Source of the DNA: Solimonas_A sp052035235
GTDB lineage: Bacteria > Pseudomonadota > Gammaproteobacteria > Nevskiales > Nevskiaceae
Direction: 5' to 3'
Assembly: GCA_052035235.1 (NCBI GenBank)
Contig: JBPOHT010000044.1
Coordinates: 17,077 to 81,076 of the forward strand
Length of the DNA: 64,000 nt
Position numbers and translations under genes: made by a program. This document shows, in pieces, positions 44,306 through 53,070 of the stretch. How positions within the stretch are numbered: the stretch's first letter is position 1; each line of letters opens with the position of its first letter. The notes below the pieces were generated by a model, which was not told the origin of the DNA, did not search any database, and saw nothing but the letters and a program-made list of their open reading frames with translations.

Positions 44306-44866
44306 ATGCCGTTCAGCGTTCTGCGCAACTTCGTGTTGGGCACCCTGGTACTGATCATCGCGCTGTTCGTCGGCGGCTTCCTGCTGCCGGACACCGCGCG
44401 CGTAGAGCGCCAGGCAATGGTGCAGGCATCGCCCGAACAGATCTTCCCGCTGATCAACGGGTTTTCGCGCTTCAACGAATGGCAGCCCTGGGCGCGCCTC
44501 GATCCGGGCATGAAGATCGAGCGCAGCGGACCCGCCGAGGGCGTGGGTGCCCGCCAGGCCTGGTTCAGCGAGAACAAGGGCGTCGGCTCGGGCCGCCTCG
44601 AGGTGATCGAGTCCGTACCCCACGAGCGCGTGCGGATGCAGCTGCAGTACACCGGCTTCGACGGCGACAACCAGTCGCTGTTCACGCTGAAGCCGGAGGG
44701 CGAGGGCACGCTCGTGACCTGGACCTACCAGACCCGCGTGGGCGCCAACATCATCGGCCGCTACTTCGGGCTGATGCTGGACGGCATGGTCGGCAAGGAC
44801 TACGAGACCGGCCTGCTGAACCTAAAGCTGCTGGCCGAGCGCGAAGCCTCGAAGCCGGCGTCCTGA
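44306..44866 (+). CDS. membrane-anchored SRPBCC (polyketide cyclase-like) protein
   Basis: A 186-residue protein with one N-terminal membrane helix (LRNFVLGTLVLIIALFVGGFLL) followed by an SRPBCC lipid-binding-type fold (VQASPEQIFPLINGFSRFNEWQPWARLDPGMKIERSGPAEGVGARQAWFSENKGVGSGRLEVIESVPHERVRMQLQYTGF). It is 15 bases after dnaJ and probably in the same transcript. Its ligand is unknown. Confidence 0.8.
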   Translation: MPFSVLRNFVLGTLVLIIALFVGGFLLPDTARVERQAMVQASPEQIFPLINGFSRFNEWQPWARLDPGMKIERSGPAEGVGARQAWFSENKGVGSGRLEVIESVPHERVRMQLQYTGFDGDNQSLFTLKPEGEGTLVTWTYQTRVGANIIGRYFGLMLDGMVGKDYETGLLNLKLLAEREASKPAS

Positions 44867-44872
44867 AACGCC

Positions 44873-45457
44873 TCATCCGCCGGGCGTGATGCCCAGGCAA
44901 CGGTTCCAGGCATCGGCGGCATAGGCACGAGCCGGCAACGGCGAGCGGAAAGCCTCGGCCACGATCTCCTCGGACTCCTGCGAGTTGAAGTCGAGCTGTC
45001 GCCTGACCGCCTCGATGGGCTGGCCGGCCTGGGCGTTGGTGCGAGCCACCAGCGCGACATTGAGATTCCAGATGCAGAGCGTTGGCGTCTGCAGGCGGGT
45101 CATCGAATCGATCCCGGCGCTGCGCTGGGCGCAGGTCCGGAAGTATTCCTTCGAGAACGCCCAGGGCGAGCTGAACTGATTGCGGTACACCGACTCCAGC
45201 GCCGCCTGGATGTCCGGCGAGCGGCCGGCGTGGCGACCCCGGGCTTGTTCCAGCGGCAGCCCCTGCAGCTTGAAGGTCGCCATCAGGAAAGCGTCGCCCG
45301 CCAGGTTGCTGCAGTGCTGTACGCCGGAGAGCTCCGACGGCGTGAAACCGGCCGTGGCGGGAGCCGGCTCCTCGGGGGCTTCGGCAGGGGCGGGCGGTGG
45401 AGTCGCCGCACAGCCCGCAAGGGCCAGCAGGGCGGTGATCAGGATCGGACGGTTCAT
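44873..45457 (-). CDS. putative lipoprotein of unknown function
   Basis: A 194-residue protein from the ATG at 45457: signal peptide MNRPILITALLALAGCAA with lipobox Cys16, a Pro/Ala-rich linker, and a helical domain with four Cys (VQHCSNLAGDAFLMATF, YFRTCAQRS, LCIWNLN, NRCLGI) that may form disulfides. Family not recognised. It converges on the SRPBCC gene. Confidence 0.65.
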   Translation of the reverse strand: MNRPILITALLALAGCAATPPPAPAEAPEEPAPATAGFTPSELSGVQHCSNLAGDAFLMATFKLQGLPLEQARGRHAGRSPDIQAALESVYRNQFSSPWAFSKEYFRTCAQRSAGIDSMTRLQTPTLCIWNLNVALVARTNAQAGQPIEAVRRQLDFNSQESEEIVAEAFRSPLPARAYAADAWNRCLGITPGG

Positions 45458-45483
45458 GTGTCGCGGGCGCTCCGGGGGTGAAC

Positions 45484-45990
45484 TCATAGCCCCAGGCTAC
45501 GCATCTCCTGGGCCGGCACCGCTTCCTCCCACAGCGCGTTGAACGTGCGCAGTTGCTGGCGTGCATCCAGCGGAGCGTGGGGCAGGTACTTTGCGTCCAG
45601 CGCTTCCGGTGCGCTGCGCAGCAGCAGTGCCTTTTCGTCGGCCAGGATGTACTCGTCCTGCGGGATGCTGCGCTCCGGTGGCGGCTCGCGGAACTCGATG
45701 CGGCTGCTGAGCAGGCGGCCGAGCTCCACCAGGCGATGGGCGCCGCGCATCGCCAGCCCCGGCTGGCGCACCAGGGCGCGGACCCTGGCGCGGCGATGCT
45801 GCAGCACGAAAGCGCGTACCGTCGCGACGAAAGCCTCGTCGCCGTAGATGCGGCGATCGAGGCTGTCGCTGTAGATCACGATGTCCATGCGCGCCACCCG
45901 GGCTACCAGAACGGCATGCTCGGTGAATGCCACCACGCCGCTGACAAGGGCGGGAGCCGTTGTCACATCGTCGGGCGGCATGGCGTCCAT
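45484..45990 (-). CDS. uncharacterised protein, possibly degenerate phospholipase-D-like fold
   Basis: A 168-residue soluble protein. The stretch MDIVIYSDSLDRRIYGDEAFVATVRAFVLQHRRARVRALVRQPGLAMRGAHRLVELGRLLSSRIEFRE resembles the strand-helix pattern of short cytosolic proteins that adopt part of a PLD-like fold, and VLRSA-like segments follow, but no HKD motif is present. It lies between purB and the lipoprotein gene on the same strand and is likely co-transcribed with purB (13 bases apart). Function unknown. Confidence 0.55.
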   Translation of the reverse strand: MDAMPPDDVTTAPALVSGVVAFTEHAVLVARVARMDIVIYSDSLDRRIYGDEAFVATVRAFVLQHRRARVRALVRQPGLAMRGAHRLVELGRLLSSRIEFREPPPERSIPQDEYILADEKALLLRSAPEALDAKYLPHAPLDARQQLRTFNALWEEAVPAQEMRSLGL

Positions 45991-46003
45991 GGACCGTGTC
46001 CCT

Positions 46004-47371
46004 TCAGACGCCCTTGGCCTGGTGCACGGCGTTACCGGTGTAGCTGCCCGGGGTCATGGCCAGCAGGCGCTGCTTGTCCTCCTCCGGCAGGGCCAGGCCC
46101 TTCACGAACTCGCGCAGCTGGTCCTTGCCGACCTTCTGGCCGCGGGTCAGGCGCTTGAGCTGCTCGTAGGGTTCCGGCAGGCCGTGGCGGCGCATGACGG
46201 TCTGGATGGCCTCTCCCAGCACTTCCCAGTTGGCATCCAGGTCCTGGCCCATCTTCCAGGCATCGCCTTCCAGCTTGCCGATGCCCTTGGCAATGGCCTG
46301 GTACGACACCAGCGAGTGGGCCACGCCCACGCCGAGGTTGCGCAGGACGGTGGAGTCGGTCAGGTCGCGCTGCCAGCGCGAGATCGGCAGCTTCTCCGCC
46401 AGGTGCTGCATGATCGCGTTGCCGATACCCAGGTTGCCCTCGGCATTCTCGAAGTCGATCGGGTTGACCTTGTGCGGCATGGTCGAGCTGCCGACTTCGC
46501 CGGCGACGGTCCGCTGCTTGAAATAGCCCAGGGAGATGTAGCCCCAGACGTCGCGGCAGAAGTCGATGAGGATGGTGTTGGCGCGGCTCAGCGCGTGGAA
46601 GTACTCGGCGATGTAGTCGTGCGGCTCGATCTGCGTCGTCGCCGGGCTCGGGTCGATACCCAGGCCCTGGATGAACTGCGCCGAGAAGGCCGGCCAGTCG
46701 ACGTCCGGGTAAGCGGCGTAGTGGGCACTGTAGTTGCCCACGGCGCCGTTGGCCTTGCCCAGCAGTTGCACCGCGGCCAGCTGGTCGCGCTGGCGGCTGA
46801 GGCGATGCACGAATACGGCCATTTCCTTGCCGACGGTGGACGGCGAGGCCGGCTGGCCGTGGGTGCGGGTCAGCATCGGCTGCTCGGAATAGCTGCGCGA
46901 CAGGCCGGCGATAGCGGCGATCAGCTTGTCGAGCTGCGGCAGCAGTACCTGGTCGCGAGCTTCCTTGAGCATCAGCGCATGCGAGAGGTTGTTGACGTCC
47001 TCCGAGGTGCAGGCGAAGTGGATGAATTCCTTCACCGCTGCCAGCTCAGGGTGGCCGCCGATCTTTTCCTTCAGGTAGTACTCCACCGCCTTGACGTCAT
47101 GATTGGTGGTGTCCTCGATGGCCTTGACCCGCTGGGCCTCCTGGATGTCGAAGGCCGAAGCGATCTTCTCCAGCTTCTCGCGGGCGGAGTCGGACAGGGG
47201 CTTGACCTCGGGGATGCCCGGGTGCTCGGCCAAGGCCTCCAGCCAGCGGATTTCCGCCAGCACGCGAAAGCGCATCAGGCCGAATTCGCTGAAGATCTGC
47301 CGCAGCTTGACGGTTTTTTCAGCGTAACGGCCATCAATTGGGGAGACGGCGGACAGGGAAGTGAGGTTCAT
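46004..47371 (-). CDS. purB: adenylosuccinate lyase
   Basis: Catalyses two fumarate-releasing steps of purine synthesis. From the ATG at 47371 (MNLTSLSAVSPIDGRYAEK) it is 455 residues, matching E. coli PurB (456). Motifs: THGQPASPSTVGKEMAVFVHRL (catalytic His), GNYSAHYAAYPDVDW, and the signature GSSTMPHKVNPIDFENAEGN. In-frame starts 12 to 33 bases earlier are possible. The fumarate it makes could feed the fumarase encoded nearby, but that is only proximity. Confidence 0.96.
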   Translation of the reverse strand: MNLTSLSAVSPIDGRYAEKTVKLRQIFSEFGLMRFRVLAEIRWLEALAEHPGIPEVKPLSDSAREKLEKIASAFDIQEAQRVKAIEDTTNHDVKAVEYYLKEKIGGHPELAAVKEFIHFACTSEDVNNLSHALMLKEARDQVLLPQLDKLIAAIAGLSRSYSEQPMLTRTHGQPASPSTVGKEMAVFVHRLSRQRDQLAAVQLLGKANGAVGNYSAHYAAYPDVDWPAFSAQFIQGLGIDPSPATTQIEPHDYIAEYFHALSRANTILIDFCRDVWGYISLGYFKQRTVAGEVGSSTMPHKVNPIDFENAEGNLGIGNAIMQHLAEKLPISRWQRDLTDSTVLRNLGVGVAHSLVSYQAIAKGIGKLEGDAWKMGQDLDANWEVLGEAIQTVMRRHGLPEPYEQLKRLTRGQKVGKDQLREFVKGLALPEEDKQRLLAMTPGSYTGNAVHQAKGV

Positions 47372-47767
47372 CGAAAAAGACATTCGCTGGGATTTATTGG
47401 CCATTTTACCAATTAACCCCTGCCGGAGGCGTCAAGCAGCCTGGCACCCCTGCAAGGTGACTTCCGAAGGCGCTGCAAGCTGCATCCCGCAGTATGAATA
47501 CTGCGCAAATTGCCGGGCCGGGCGCCGCGGCGAATGGCAGGATCCGGCATGGAATCTGGCAGGTCGGGGACTGAGCCGCGGTTCGTGATCTGAAGGGTTT
47601 CACGATTTTTTTACTGACCTGCCGGATACTTCAGACAGAGCGATCATCCATTCAGCCGCAGTCGTTAAGCTTATAACCATAAGCTGCATATAAGCAGGAA
47701 TATATATTCCTTTGTTGGCTGAAGACGTCGTGGCAATTTCCGCCCCCTCGTAACCGAAGGGGCTTCA
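47372..47767. other. non-coding interval between purB and the sulfur/cytochrome operon
   Basis: About 400 bases with no supported gene. The right half is AT-rich (TTTTTTTA near 47608, GCTTATAACCATAAGC near 47669, and the palindrome at 47696), so it probably holds the promoter and control sites of the seven-gene operon beginning at 47768. The left half must carry the purB promoter. Confidence 0.55.
47696..47711. promoter_or_regulatory. perfect 16-base palindrome AGGAATATATATTCCT
   Basis: It ends 56 bases before the first gene of the rhodanese/cytochrome operon, in the most AT-rich part of the interval. Operator-like; regulator unknown. Confidence 0.4.
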
Positions 47768-49249
47768 ATGAAACGCCGTATCCCACAGGGCTGGCTGCTG
47801 CCGGCCGCCGTTGCCAGTTCGCTGTTCCTCTCCGCCTGCGGCGGTGAACGCCAGGCGCCGGCTGACGACGACCAAGCTGCCACCATCAAGGTCAACACTC
47901 CCGCGCAGATCGCCCAGGAATCGGCGGAGGACTATGACAACAACGTCAACGGCCTGATCACCGGTAAGACGCTCAAGCGCTGGAAGGACAACTGGGAGAA
48001 GGAACGTCCGGCGGGCATCACCGGCAAGCTGGTGATCTTCCAGCAGGCCCAGGGTGTGGCCGGCAAGCGCTACATCAAGCCGGACAACCAGAACGTCTTC
48101 ACCTACCGCGAGGCCGAGTGGCGCGAGTCGCGTTCCAACGGCGTGATCGAGGTCGAGGGCATCGTGCTCTCCGGCGAGAAGGTCGACCAACTGCTGCGCC
48201 GCTATGCCATCGACCCGCGCAAGGACCTGATCCTCTGCGCCCAGGGCGTGGGCGGCGGCAGCAATGCGATGAACCTGGGCCGTTGCTGGTACACCTTCCG
48301 CTACTGGGGCGTGGACAGCAAGAACCTGGCGATCCTCGATGGCGGCAACGATTTCCTGAACGGTACCTGGGCGGCGGAGGATTTCTCCGACACCACCAGC
48401 CCGGTCATCAACCGCGCGCTGGCCAGCGTCAAGGACCTGCCGGTCGACAACACGGTGCTGCAGGCCACCTTCGTGGACCTGATCAACGTGCTGCCGGTGG
48501 TGGACCGCAACGTCAAGAACGATGGCGTGTTCCTCTGGGACGGCCGTAGCCTGGACCAGTACAGCGCCGGTGAGTCCTCCGAGGCGGGCACGCCGCTGGC
48601 GGACTACACCCGGAGCTTCCAGAACGGCGGCGCCCGCCAGGGCCATCCGCGCGGCGGCGTCCAGCTGAACTGGACCAACCTGATGATCAACGGCGGCACC
48701 GGCGGCCTGTTCAAGCCGAAGGCCGAGCTGCGTTCCTACATCGAGGGCTACACGGACACGGCCGGCAAGGGCTTCGTGGATGGTACTTACCTGCCGTTGG
48801 GCCAGGGCAATGCCTACCAGAAGGGCGACACCGTCTACCTCTGGTGCGAGACCGCGGCGCGCGCGGCGGTAGCCAACCTGGTCAGCGTGGTGATCCTGGG
48901 CCTGCCGACGCGGCTCTACGACGGCTCGATGATCGAGTGGAACTCGTTGACGGCGACCAACGACAAGGATGGCAAGGCTTTGCTGCCCGCCGATTCGCCC
49001 TGGCGCACGGATGAGCTGTCGTTCTCCAAGCTCAACCTGCCGGCGAATATCCAGACGCGCACCAGTGAGACGGTGCTGCCGCGGATCCGCGATGCCTATG
49101 CGGCGAGCGCCGACGCCATCATCAAGGCCGACAAGGCCTACAAGCAGCCCGCCGACACCGGCAACGGTGGCAGCAATGGCGGGAACAATGGCGGCAATAA
49201 CGGTGGCGGCGGTGGCGTGGTCCTGCCGCCCAACCCCTGCGGCGGCTGA
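47768..49249 (+). CDS. rhodanese-domain lipoprotein of an ext-type operon
   Basis: A 493-residue lipoprotein (lipobox LSAC, Cys24) with two rhodanese-like domains. The first (about 125-200: DLILCAQGVGGGSNAMNLGRCWYTFRYWGVDSKNLAILDGG) is of the thiosulfate sulfurtransferase type. The second (about 250-395: VFLWDGRSLDQY...VYLWCETAARAAVANLVSVVILGLPTRLYDGS) has the likely catalytic Cys360 at the start of the active loop. It ends in a Gly/Asn tail (GNGGSNGGNNGGNNGGGGG). It should move sulfane sulfur, or selenium/tellurium analogues, in the periplasm. It resembles the rhodanese lipoprotein of Geobacter ext (selenite/tellurite reduction) operons. First gene of seven. Confidence 0.8.
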   Translation: MKRRIPQGWLLPAAVASSLFLSACGGERQAPADDDQAATIKVNTPAQIAQESAEDYDNNVNGLITGKTLKRWKDNWEKERPAGITGKLVIFQQAQGVAGKRYIKPDNQNVFTYREAEWRESRSNGVIEVEGIVLSGEKVDQLLRRYAIDPRKDLILCAQGVGGGSNAMNLGRCWYTFRYWGVDSKNLAILDGGNDFLNGTWAAEDFSDTTSPVINRALASVKDLPVDNTVLQATFVDLINVLPVVDRNVKNDGVFLWDGRSLDQYSAGESSEAGTPLADYTRSFQNGGARQGHPRGGVQLNWTNLMINGGTGGLFKPKAELRSYIEGYTDTAGKGFVDGTYLPLGQGNAYQKGDTVYLWCETAARAAVANLVSVVILGLPTRLYDGSMIEWNSLTATNDKDGKALLPADSPWRTDELSFSKLNLPANIQTRTSETVLPRIRDAYAASADAIIKADKAYKQPADTGNGGSNGGNNGGNNGGGGGVVLPPNPCGG

Positions 49250-49260
49250 GATCCAGGCGT

Positions 49261-49287
49261 GCCTGCCCGGGTGATCCCCGGGCAGGC
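49261..49287. repeat. 11-bp perfect hairpin inside the operon
   Basis: GCCTGCCCGGG, loop TGATC, CCCGGGCAGGC, between the first and second genes of the operon. No T-run follows, so it is more likely to protect the upstream message or adjust expression of the rhodanese gene relative to the rest than to terminate. Confidence 0.55.
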
Positions 49288-49302
49288 CGTCCGGCCAGGC
49301 TC

Positions 49303-49581
49303 ATGAGTGCGTCTTCCTTGCGTGTATCGGCTGTGTTGTTCGCCCTCGCCTTGCTGCTGCCCAGTGGTTTCGTCTGGGCGCAGCCCAGCGAAGCGCAGCC
49401 GCAGATGTCGGCGGTTTCGCCCGCGCCGGAGTCCGCGGCGCAACCGGCGAAGCGCAGCCGATTGCGTTTTCGTGGCGACGGTCCGACCTGCATGTGCGCC
49501 GACGGCCTCAGCGAACGCGACATCCGCAAAGCCGAGACCGCCAAGCCGAATCCATCTTCCACCCAGTCCACGGATCACTAA
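49303..49581 (+). CDS. small exported Cys-containing protein (ExtJ-like by context)
   Basis: A 92-residue protein with a signal peptide (MSASSLRVSAVLFALALLLP, cleavage after VWA) and a mature part of about 65 residues with one notable motif, GPTCMCADGLSERDIRKAE: a CxC pair that could bind a metal or a chalcogen or form a disulfide. It sits between the rhodanese and the triheme cytochrome. A small exported protein in the same position occurs in ext-type operons. Function unknown. Confidence 0.65.
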   Translation: MSASSLRVSAVLFALALLLPSGFVWAQPSEAQPQMSAVSPAPESAAQPAKRSRLRFRGDGPTCMCADGLSERDIRKAETAKPNPSSTQSTDH

Positions 49582-49593
49582 AGAGAGATCGCT

Positions 49594-50118
49594 GTGAACA
49601 AGGCATTCATCCGCATCTGGGCCCGTCTGCGCCCCGTGTCGCGCCTCGGCCTGCAGGCACTCGGCCTGTGGCTGTTGCTGCTCGCCGGCGGCACTCCGCT
49701 GTACCTGACCTCGGGCCCCGCTGCCGAGCCTGAAGAGACTGCCGCCTGGGGCTCGGAAGCCCTGGTCAGCTTGTCCGAGAGCGTGGATCGCTTCTCGCCG
49801 GTGGCCCTGGCCAATGCCTGCGGCCTGGGTGCGTCGAGCTGCTTCCGTTGCCATAACGGCAAGCGTGCGCAGTCGCCCACCGCCGATGCCGCCACCGCGC
49901 CCTGGCATGCCAACCACGCCAAGGTGAACTACTCCTGCGCGGGCTGCCACCAGGGCAATCCGCGAATCCTCAAGCAGGAAATCGCACACAAGGGACTGCT
50001 GGCCGATCCGCGCGCCGAGCCCGAGAAGGCCTGCGCCGGCTGCCATGCCGCCGCGGACGTCTCCGGCCTCGTCGCCAAGTATCACCAGCCGCATTCGAAT
50101 ACGAATACAGGGAAATAA
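49594..50118 (+). CDS. membrane-anchored triheme cytochrome c
   Basis: A 174-residue protein with an N-terminal hydrophobic anchor or uncleaved signal (LGLQALGLWLLLLAGGTPLYL) and three CxxCH heme sites: CFRCH (83-87), CAGCH (115-119) and CAGCH (147-151), with extra His residues (WHANHAKVNYSC, KYHQPH) as likely axial ligands. It would carry electrons through the periplasm. Tightly packed between the small protein (12 bases) and the porin gene (1 base). Confidence 0.88.
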   Translation: MNKAFIRIWARLRPVSRLGLQALGLWLLLLAGGTPLYLTSGPAAEPEETAAWGSEALVSLSESVDRFSPVALANACGLGASSCFRCHNGKRAQSPTADAATAPWHANHAKVNYSCAGCHQGNPRILKQEIAHKGLLADPRAEPEKACAGCHAAADVSGLVAKYHQPHSNTNTGK

Positions 50119-50119
50119 C

Positions 50120-51295
50120 GTGTCCAAGCACTCCAAGCATCCACAGCTCCATGCCGTCGCTGCTGCCGCCGCGGCCTGGCTGGGCGTCACCGCGCCGGCA
50201 CACGCCGGGCCGGTCATCAACTTCGGCGAGAACAACGAGAGCTTCCTGCAGATCGGCTATGCCCTGCAGGTCTGGGCCGAGAACCGCAGCTACACCTCGG
50301 CCACCAACGACGCCAGCCTCACCGACACCTACCTGCGCCGCAACCGCCTGACCTTCAGCGGCCAGTACAACGACCTGATCGGCTACTACGCCCAGATCGA
50401 GGCGGCCAGCGACAGCCGTGGTGGCAATGACGACCGCGAGGTCTACTTCCGCGACGCCTACCTGACCTTTGATTTCCGCGACGAGGCCCGCGTGATCGTG
50501 GGCCGCTTCAAGAACACCTTCTCGCGCGAGAATCTCGAGGCCTGCCTGGAGCCGCTGACGCTGGATCGCTCCGACATCTCCTACACGCCCTTTGGCGGCA
50601 CACGCGATACCGGCGTGGCGCTGTGGGGCAATCTCGCCGATGCCAAGTTCCAGTACCGCATCGCGGTGATGGACGGACGTGAGGGCGAGGAGTTGCCGCA
50701 GGACACGCCGCGCATCACCGCGCGCGTGCACTGGAGTGCGCTGGATGCGGAGTCCGATTACGGCTATCGCGGCACGTACCTCGGCACGCGCAAGGTGTTC
50801 ACCATCGGCGCGGCCTACGACTACCAGTCCAAGGCGGCCTACGCCAACTACGCCGCGCTGCAGGATGCAAAGGACTACAAGGCCTGGACCGTGGATGCCT
50901 TCGCGGAGTATCCCTTCAGCAGCGGCACCTACACGCTCGCGGGCGCCTACTTCAACTACTCGCTGGGCGATGTCATCAACCAGGCCCCGGATCCGGCACT
51001 GCCGGCCAACACCGAGCTGGAAGGCTTCTACGTCAAGGCGGGCTACCTGCTGCCGGGCAAGGTCGGCCCAGGCCGCCTGCAGTTCTTCGCGCGCCACAAC
51101 GGCGCGGAGTACCAGTTGGCGGGCGGTGCGCTGGATCGGCGCGTCAACGCGGCCGGCTTCAACTACTACTTCAACGGCCAGCAGCTGAAGCTGACGCTGG
51201 AGCACCAGCGCGCCGACTACGCCAACCCCTCGACCACCAACCCGGCCCTGCAGGACAACCACCAGACCATCCTGGGGCTGCAGTTCATCCTCTGA
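50120..51295 (+). CDS. outer-membrane porin of the ext-type operon
   Basis: A 391-residue beta-barrel protein starting at a GTG (VSKHSKHPQLHAVAAAAAAW) with a signal peptide ending TAPAHA-GPV. Alternating strands (YLRRNRLTFSGQYNDLIGYYAQIEAASD, VYFRDAYLTFDFRDEARVIVGRFKNTFSREN) and a C-terminal aromatic-type strand (TILGLQFIL) indicate an OprP-like porin. In this operon it may import the oxyanion substrate or hold the electron conduit. Any in-frame reading upstream overlaps the cytochrome gene and is discarded. Confidence 0.82.
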   Translation: MSKHSKHPQLHAVAAAAAAWLGVTAPAHAGPVINFGENNESFLQIGYALQVWAENRSYTSATNDASLTDTYLRRNRLTFSGQYNDLIGYYAQIEAASDSRGGNDDREVYFRDAYLTFDFRDEARVIVGRFKNTFSRENLEACLEPLTLDRSDISYTPFGGTRDTGVALWGNLADAKFQYRIAVMDGREGEELPQDTPRITARVHWSALDAESDYGYRGTYLGTRKVFTIGAAYDYQSKAAYANYAALQDAKDYKAWTVDAFAEYPFSSGTYTLAGAYFNYSLGDVINQAPDPALPANTELEGFYVKAGYLLPGKVGPGRLQFFARHNGAEYQLAGGALDRRVNAAGFNYYFNGQQLKLTLEHQRADYANPSTTNPALQDNHQTILGLQFIL

Positions 51296-51308
51296 TGGCG
51301 GCGACGAC

Positions 51309-52775
51309 GTGAGCCAGGATCAAGCACTCCACGCCGGCGGCCTCGTGGCCCCGGCGATTGCACCCGCGGCGGCAAAGCGCCGCGGGCCGTTCATCTCGGC
51401 CGCGCTACTGCTGGTGGCCCTGCTGGTGTCGCTGGCGTATCTGGCGACGGACCTGCGCTTCGGCTACCTGCTGGTCTATGCCTGGTTCGGCATCGGCTAC
51501 GGCGTGCTGCTGCAGTACGGGCGCTTCTGCATGGCCTCGGCGGTGCGGGACCTGTTTGCCGTGGGTGTGCCGCGCATGGCGGTGGGCGTGCTGGTGGCGG
51601 TGATCCTGTATGCGCTGATCTCCGCGGGCATCCAGGTGGCGGGCTTCAACAGCTTCCACGCGCATCCACTGGGCTGGCATGTGCCGATCGGCGGGTTGCT
51701 GTTCGGCCTCGGCATGGTGCTGGCAGGCGGCTGCGCGTCCAGCTCGCTGTACAAGAGCGGCGAGGGCAACCTCGCCTCGGTGCTGGTGCTGTTCGCCATC
51801 TCCTTTTCCCAGGCCTGGGTGGTGAGTGCCGGTGGCTGGCTCAACCGGCTGGTGCCGCAGGCCTGGGCCGAGCAAGCCGCGACGCAGGACATGCCGGCGG
51901 AGCTGGCGATCACCGATGGCTGGTTCGATCAGTTCACCGCGGGCTACCTGTGGCCGCTCAGCGGTGGCACGCTGGTGGATCACCTCAAGCTGCCGGCCGA
52001 GTGGTGGAGCTACCTGTTCGGCAATGCGCTGCTGGTCGCGATCCTGCCGTCGCTGGTCCTGCTGGCGCTGTTGTATGCGCGCAACTACCGCAAGGTCTAC
52101 CTGCGCCAACAAGCTGTGCAGACGCTGTCCTGGCGCGGTGAGCTGCGCGGGCTGTGGTCGCTGCTGACGCAGTCGCGCAATACCGCCCTGGCGGGTGCGG
52201 GGCTCGGCATCCTTGCCGGCCTGCAGATGCTGGTGACGGGTGAGCTGCGCGACCTGCATGGCATCTTCAACTTCGGTGAACTGCTCGCCGCGATGGGCTA
52301 CACCGACGGCTTGTCATTGCAGGACAGTGTCTTCGACCCGGGCTACTGGTACATCACGACGCAGGAGGCGCAGTGGGGCGGCTGGGCGCTGGCCCAGGCC
52401 GGTGTGGAGATGCGGGACAACCTGTTCTTCGGCCTCGACAACGGCCTGCCGAGCCCGTTGCTGAACGCACCGGGCATGATGTCGATCGGCATCATCGTCG
52501 GGGCGGCGGCACTGGCCAACATCAGCGGCGAGTTCAAGTGGAAGTGGCCGAACACCGAGACCGCGTTGCTGGCGATCGTGGGCGGTGTGTTGATGGGCAT
52601 CGGCTCCCGCATCGGCATGGGCTGCAACATCGGCGCCTTCTTCGCCACTGTGACCAACGGCGATGCCAGCGGCTGGGTGTTCCTGGTCGGCATGGCCGCG
52701 GGTGGCTATGTCTCGGTGAAGCTGCTCAAGGCCTGGATCGACTGGCGCCTGGCCCGCAGCGGCCTGGATTTTTGA
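51309..52775 (+). CDS. YeeE/YedE (TsuA-like) sulfur-compound permease
   Basis: A 488-residue inner-membrane protein with about 12 helices, from the GTG at 51309. It has conserved-Cys motifs of the thiosulfate transporter family: YGRFCMASAVRDL, LAGGCASSSLYKSGEGNLASVL and GMGCNIGAFFATVTNGDASGW. Members bring thiosulfate or other sulfane-sulfur compounds into the cytoplasm by relay between Cys residues. The TusA-like gene directly after it is the usual partner that accepts the sulfur. Confidence 0.9.
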   Translation: MSQDQALHAGGLVAPAIAPAAAKRRGPFISAALLLVALLVSLAYLATDLRFGYLLVYAWFGIGYGVLLQYGRFCMASAVRDLFAVGVPRMAVGVLVAVILYALISAGIQVAGFNSFHAHPLGWHVPIGGLLFGLGMVLAGGCASSSLYKSGEGNLASVLVLFAISFSQAWVVSAGGWLNRLVPQAWAEQAATQDMPAELAITDGWFDQFTAGYLWPLSGGTLVDHLKLPAEWWSYLFGNALLVAILPSLVLLALLYARNYRKVYLRQQAVQTLSWRGELRGLWSLLTQSRNTALAGAGLGILAGLQMLVTGELRDLHGIFNFGELLAAMGYTDGLSLQDSVFDPGYWYITTQEAQWGGWALAQAGVEMRDNLFFGLDNGLPSPLLNAPGMMSIGIIVGAAALANISGEFKWKWPNTETALLAIVGGVLMGIGSRIGMGCNIGAFFATVTNGDASGWVFLVGMAAGGYVSVKLLKAWIDWRLARSGLDF

Positions 52776-52809
52776 AGTCCGGATTTCTGAAACAAGGAAT
52801 AATGCGAGC

Positions 52810-53070
52810 ATGGCTGGTGCAAACATCCGCTTCGACAAACAGGCCGACGGTAGCTATCTGCTGGACGTGAAGGGCTACGGCTGCCCGCACGTGCAGATCT
52901 ATACCGAGAAGGCGCTGAAGAAGCTGGCCAGCGGGGAGGAGTTGTCGGTGGTGTTCGACAATCCCTCCTCGGGAGAATCGATTTCCTTCATGTGCATGCT
53001 CGACGGACACGGCCTGCTCGAGCGCAGGGACGAGGGCGGTACCTTCGCGTGGAGAATCCGCAAGGCCTGA
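52810..53070 (+). CDS. TusA/SirA-family sulfur carrier
   Basis: An 86-residue cytoplasmic protein with the family motif LDVKGYGCPHVQIYTEKALKKLASGEELSVVFDNPSSGESI; the Cys of GCP is the sulfur-carrying residue. The second position after CP is His rather than the usual Pro/Leu, a variation seen in transporter-linked members. The gene follows the YeeE/YedE permease and overlaps the pentaheme cytochrome by 22 bases. Confidence 0.9.
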   Translation: MAGANIRFDKQADGSYLLDVKGYGCPHVQIYTEKALKKLASGEELSVVFDNPSSGESISFMCMLDGHGLLERRDEGGTFAWRIRKA

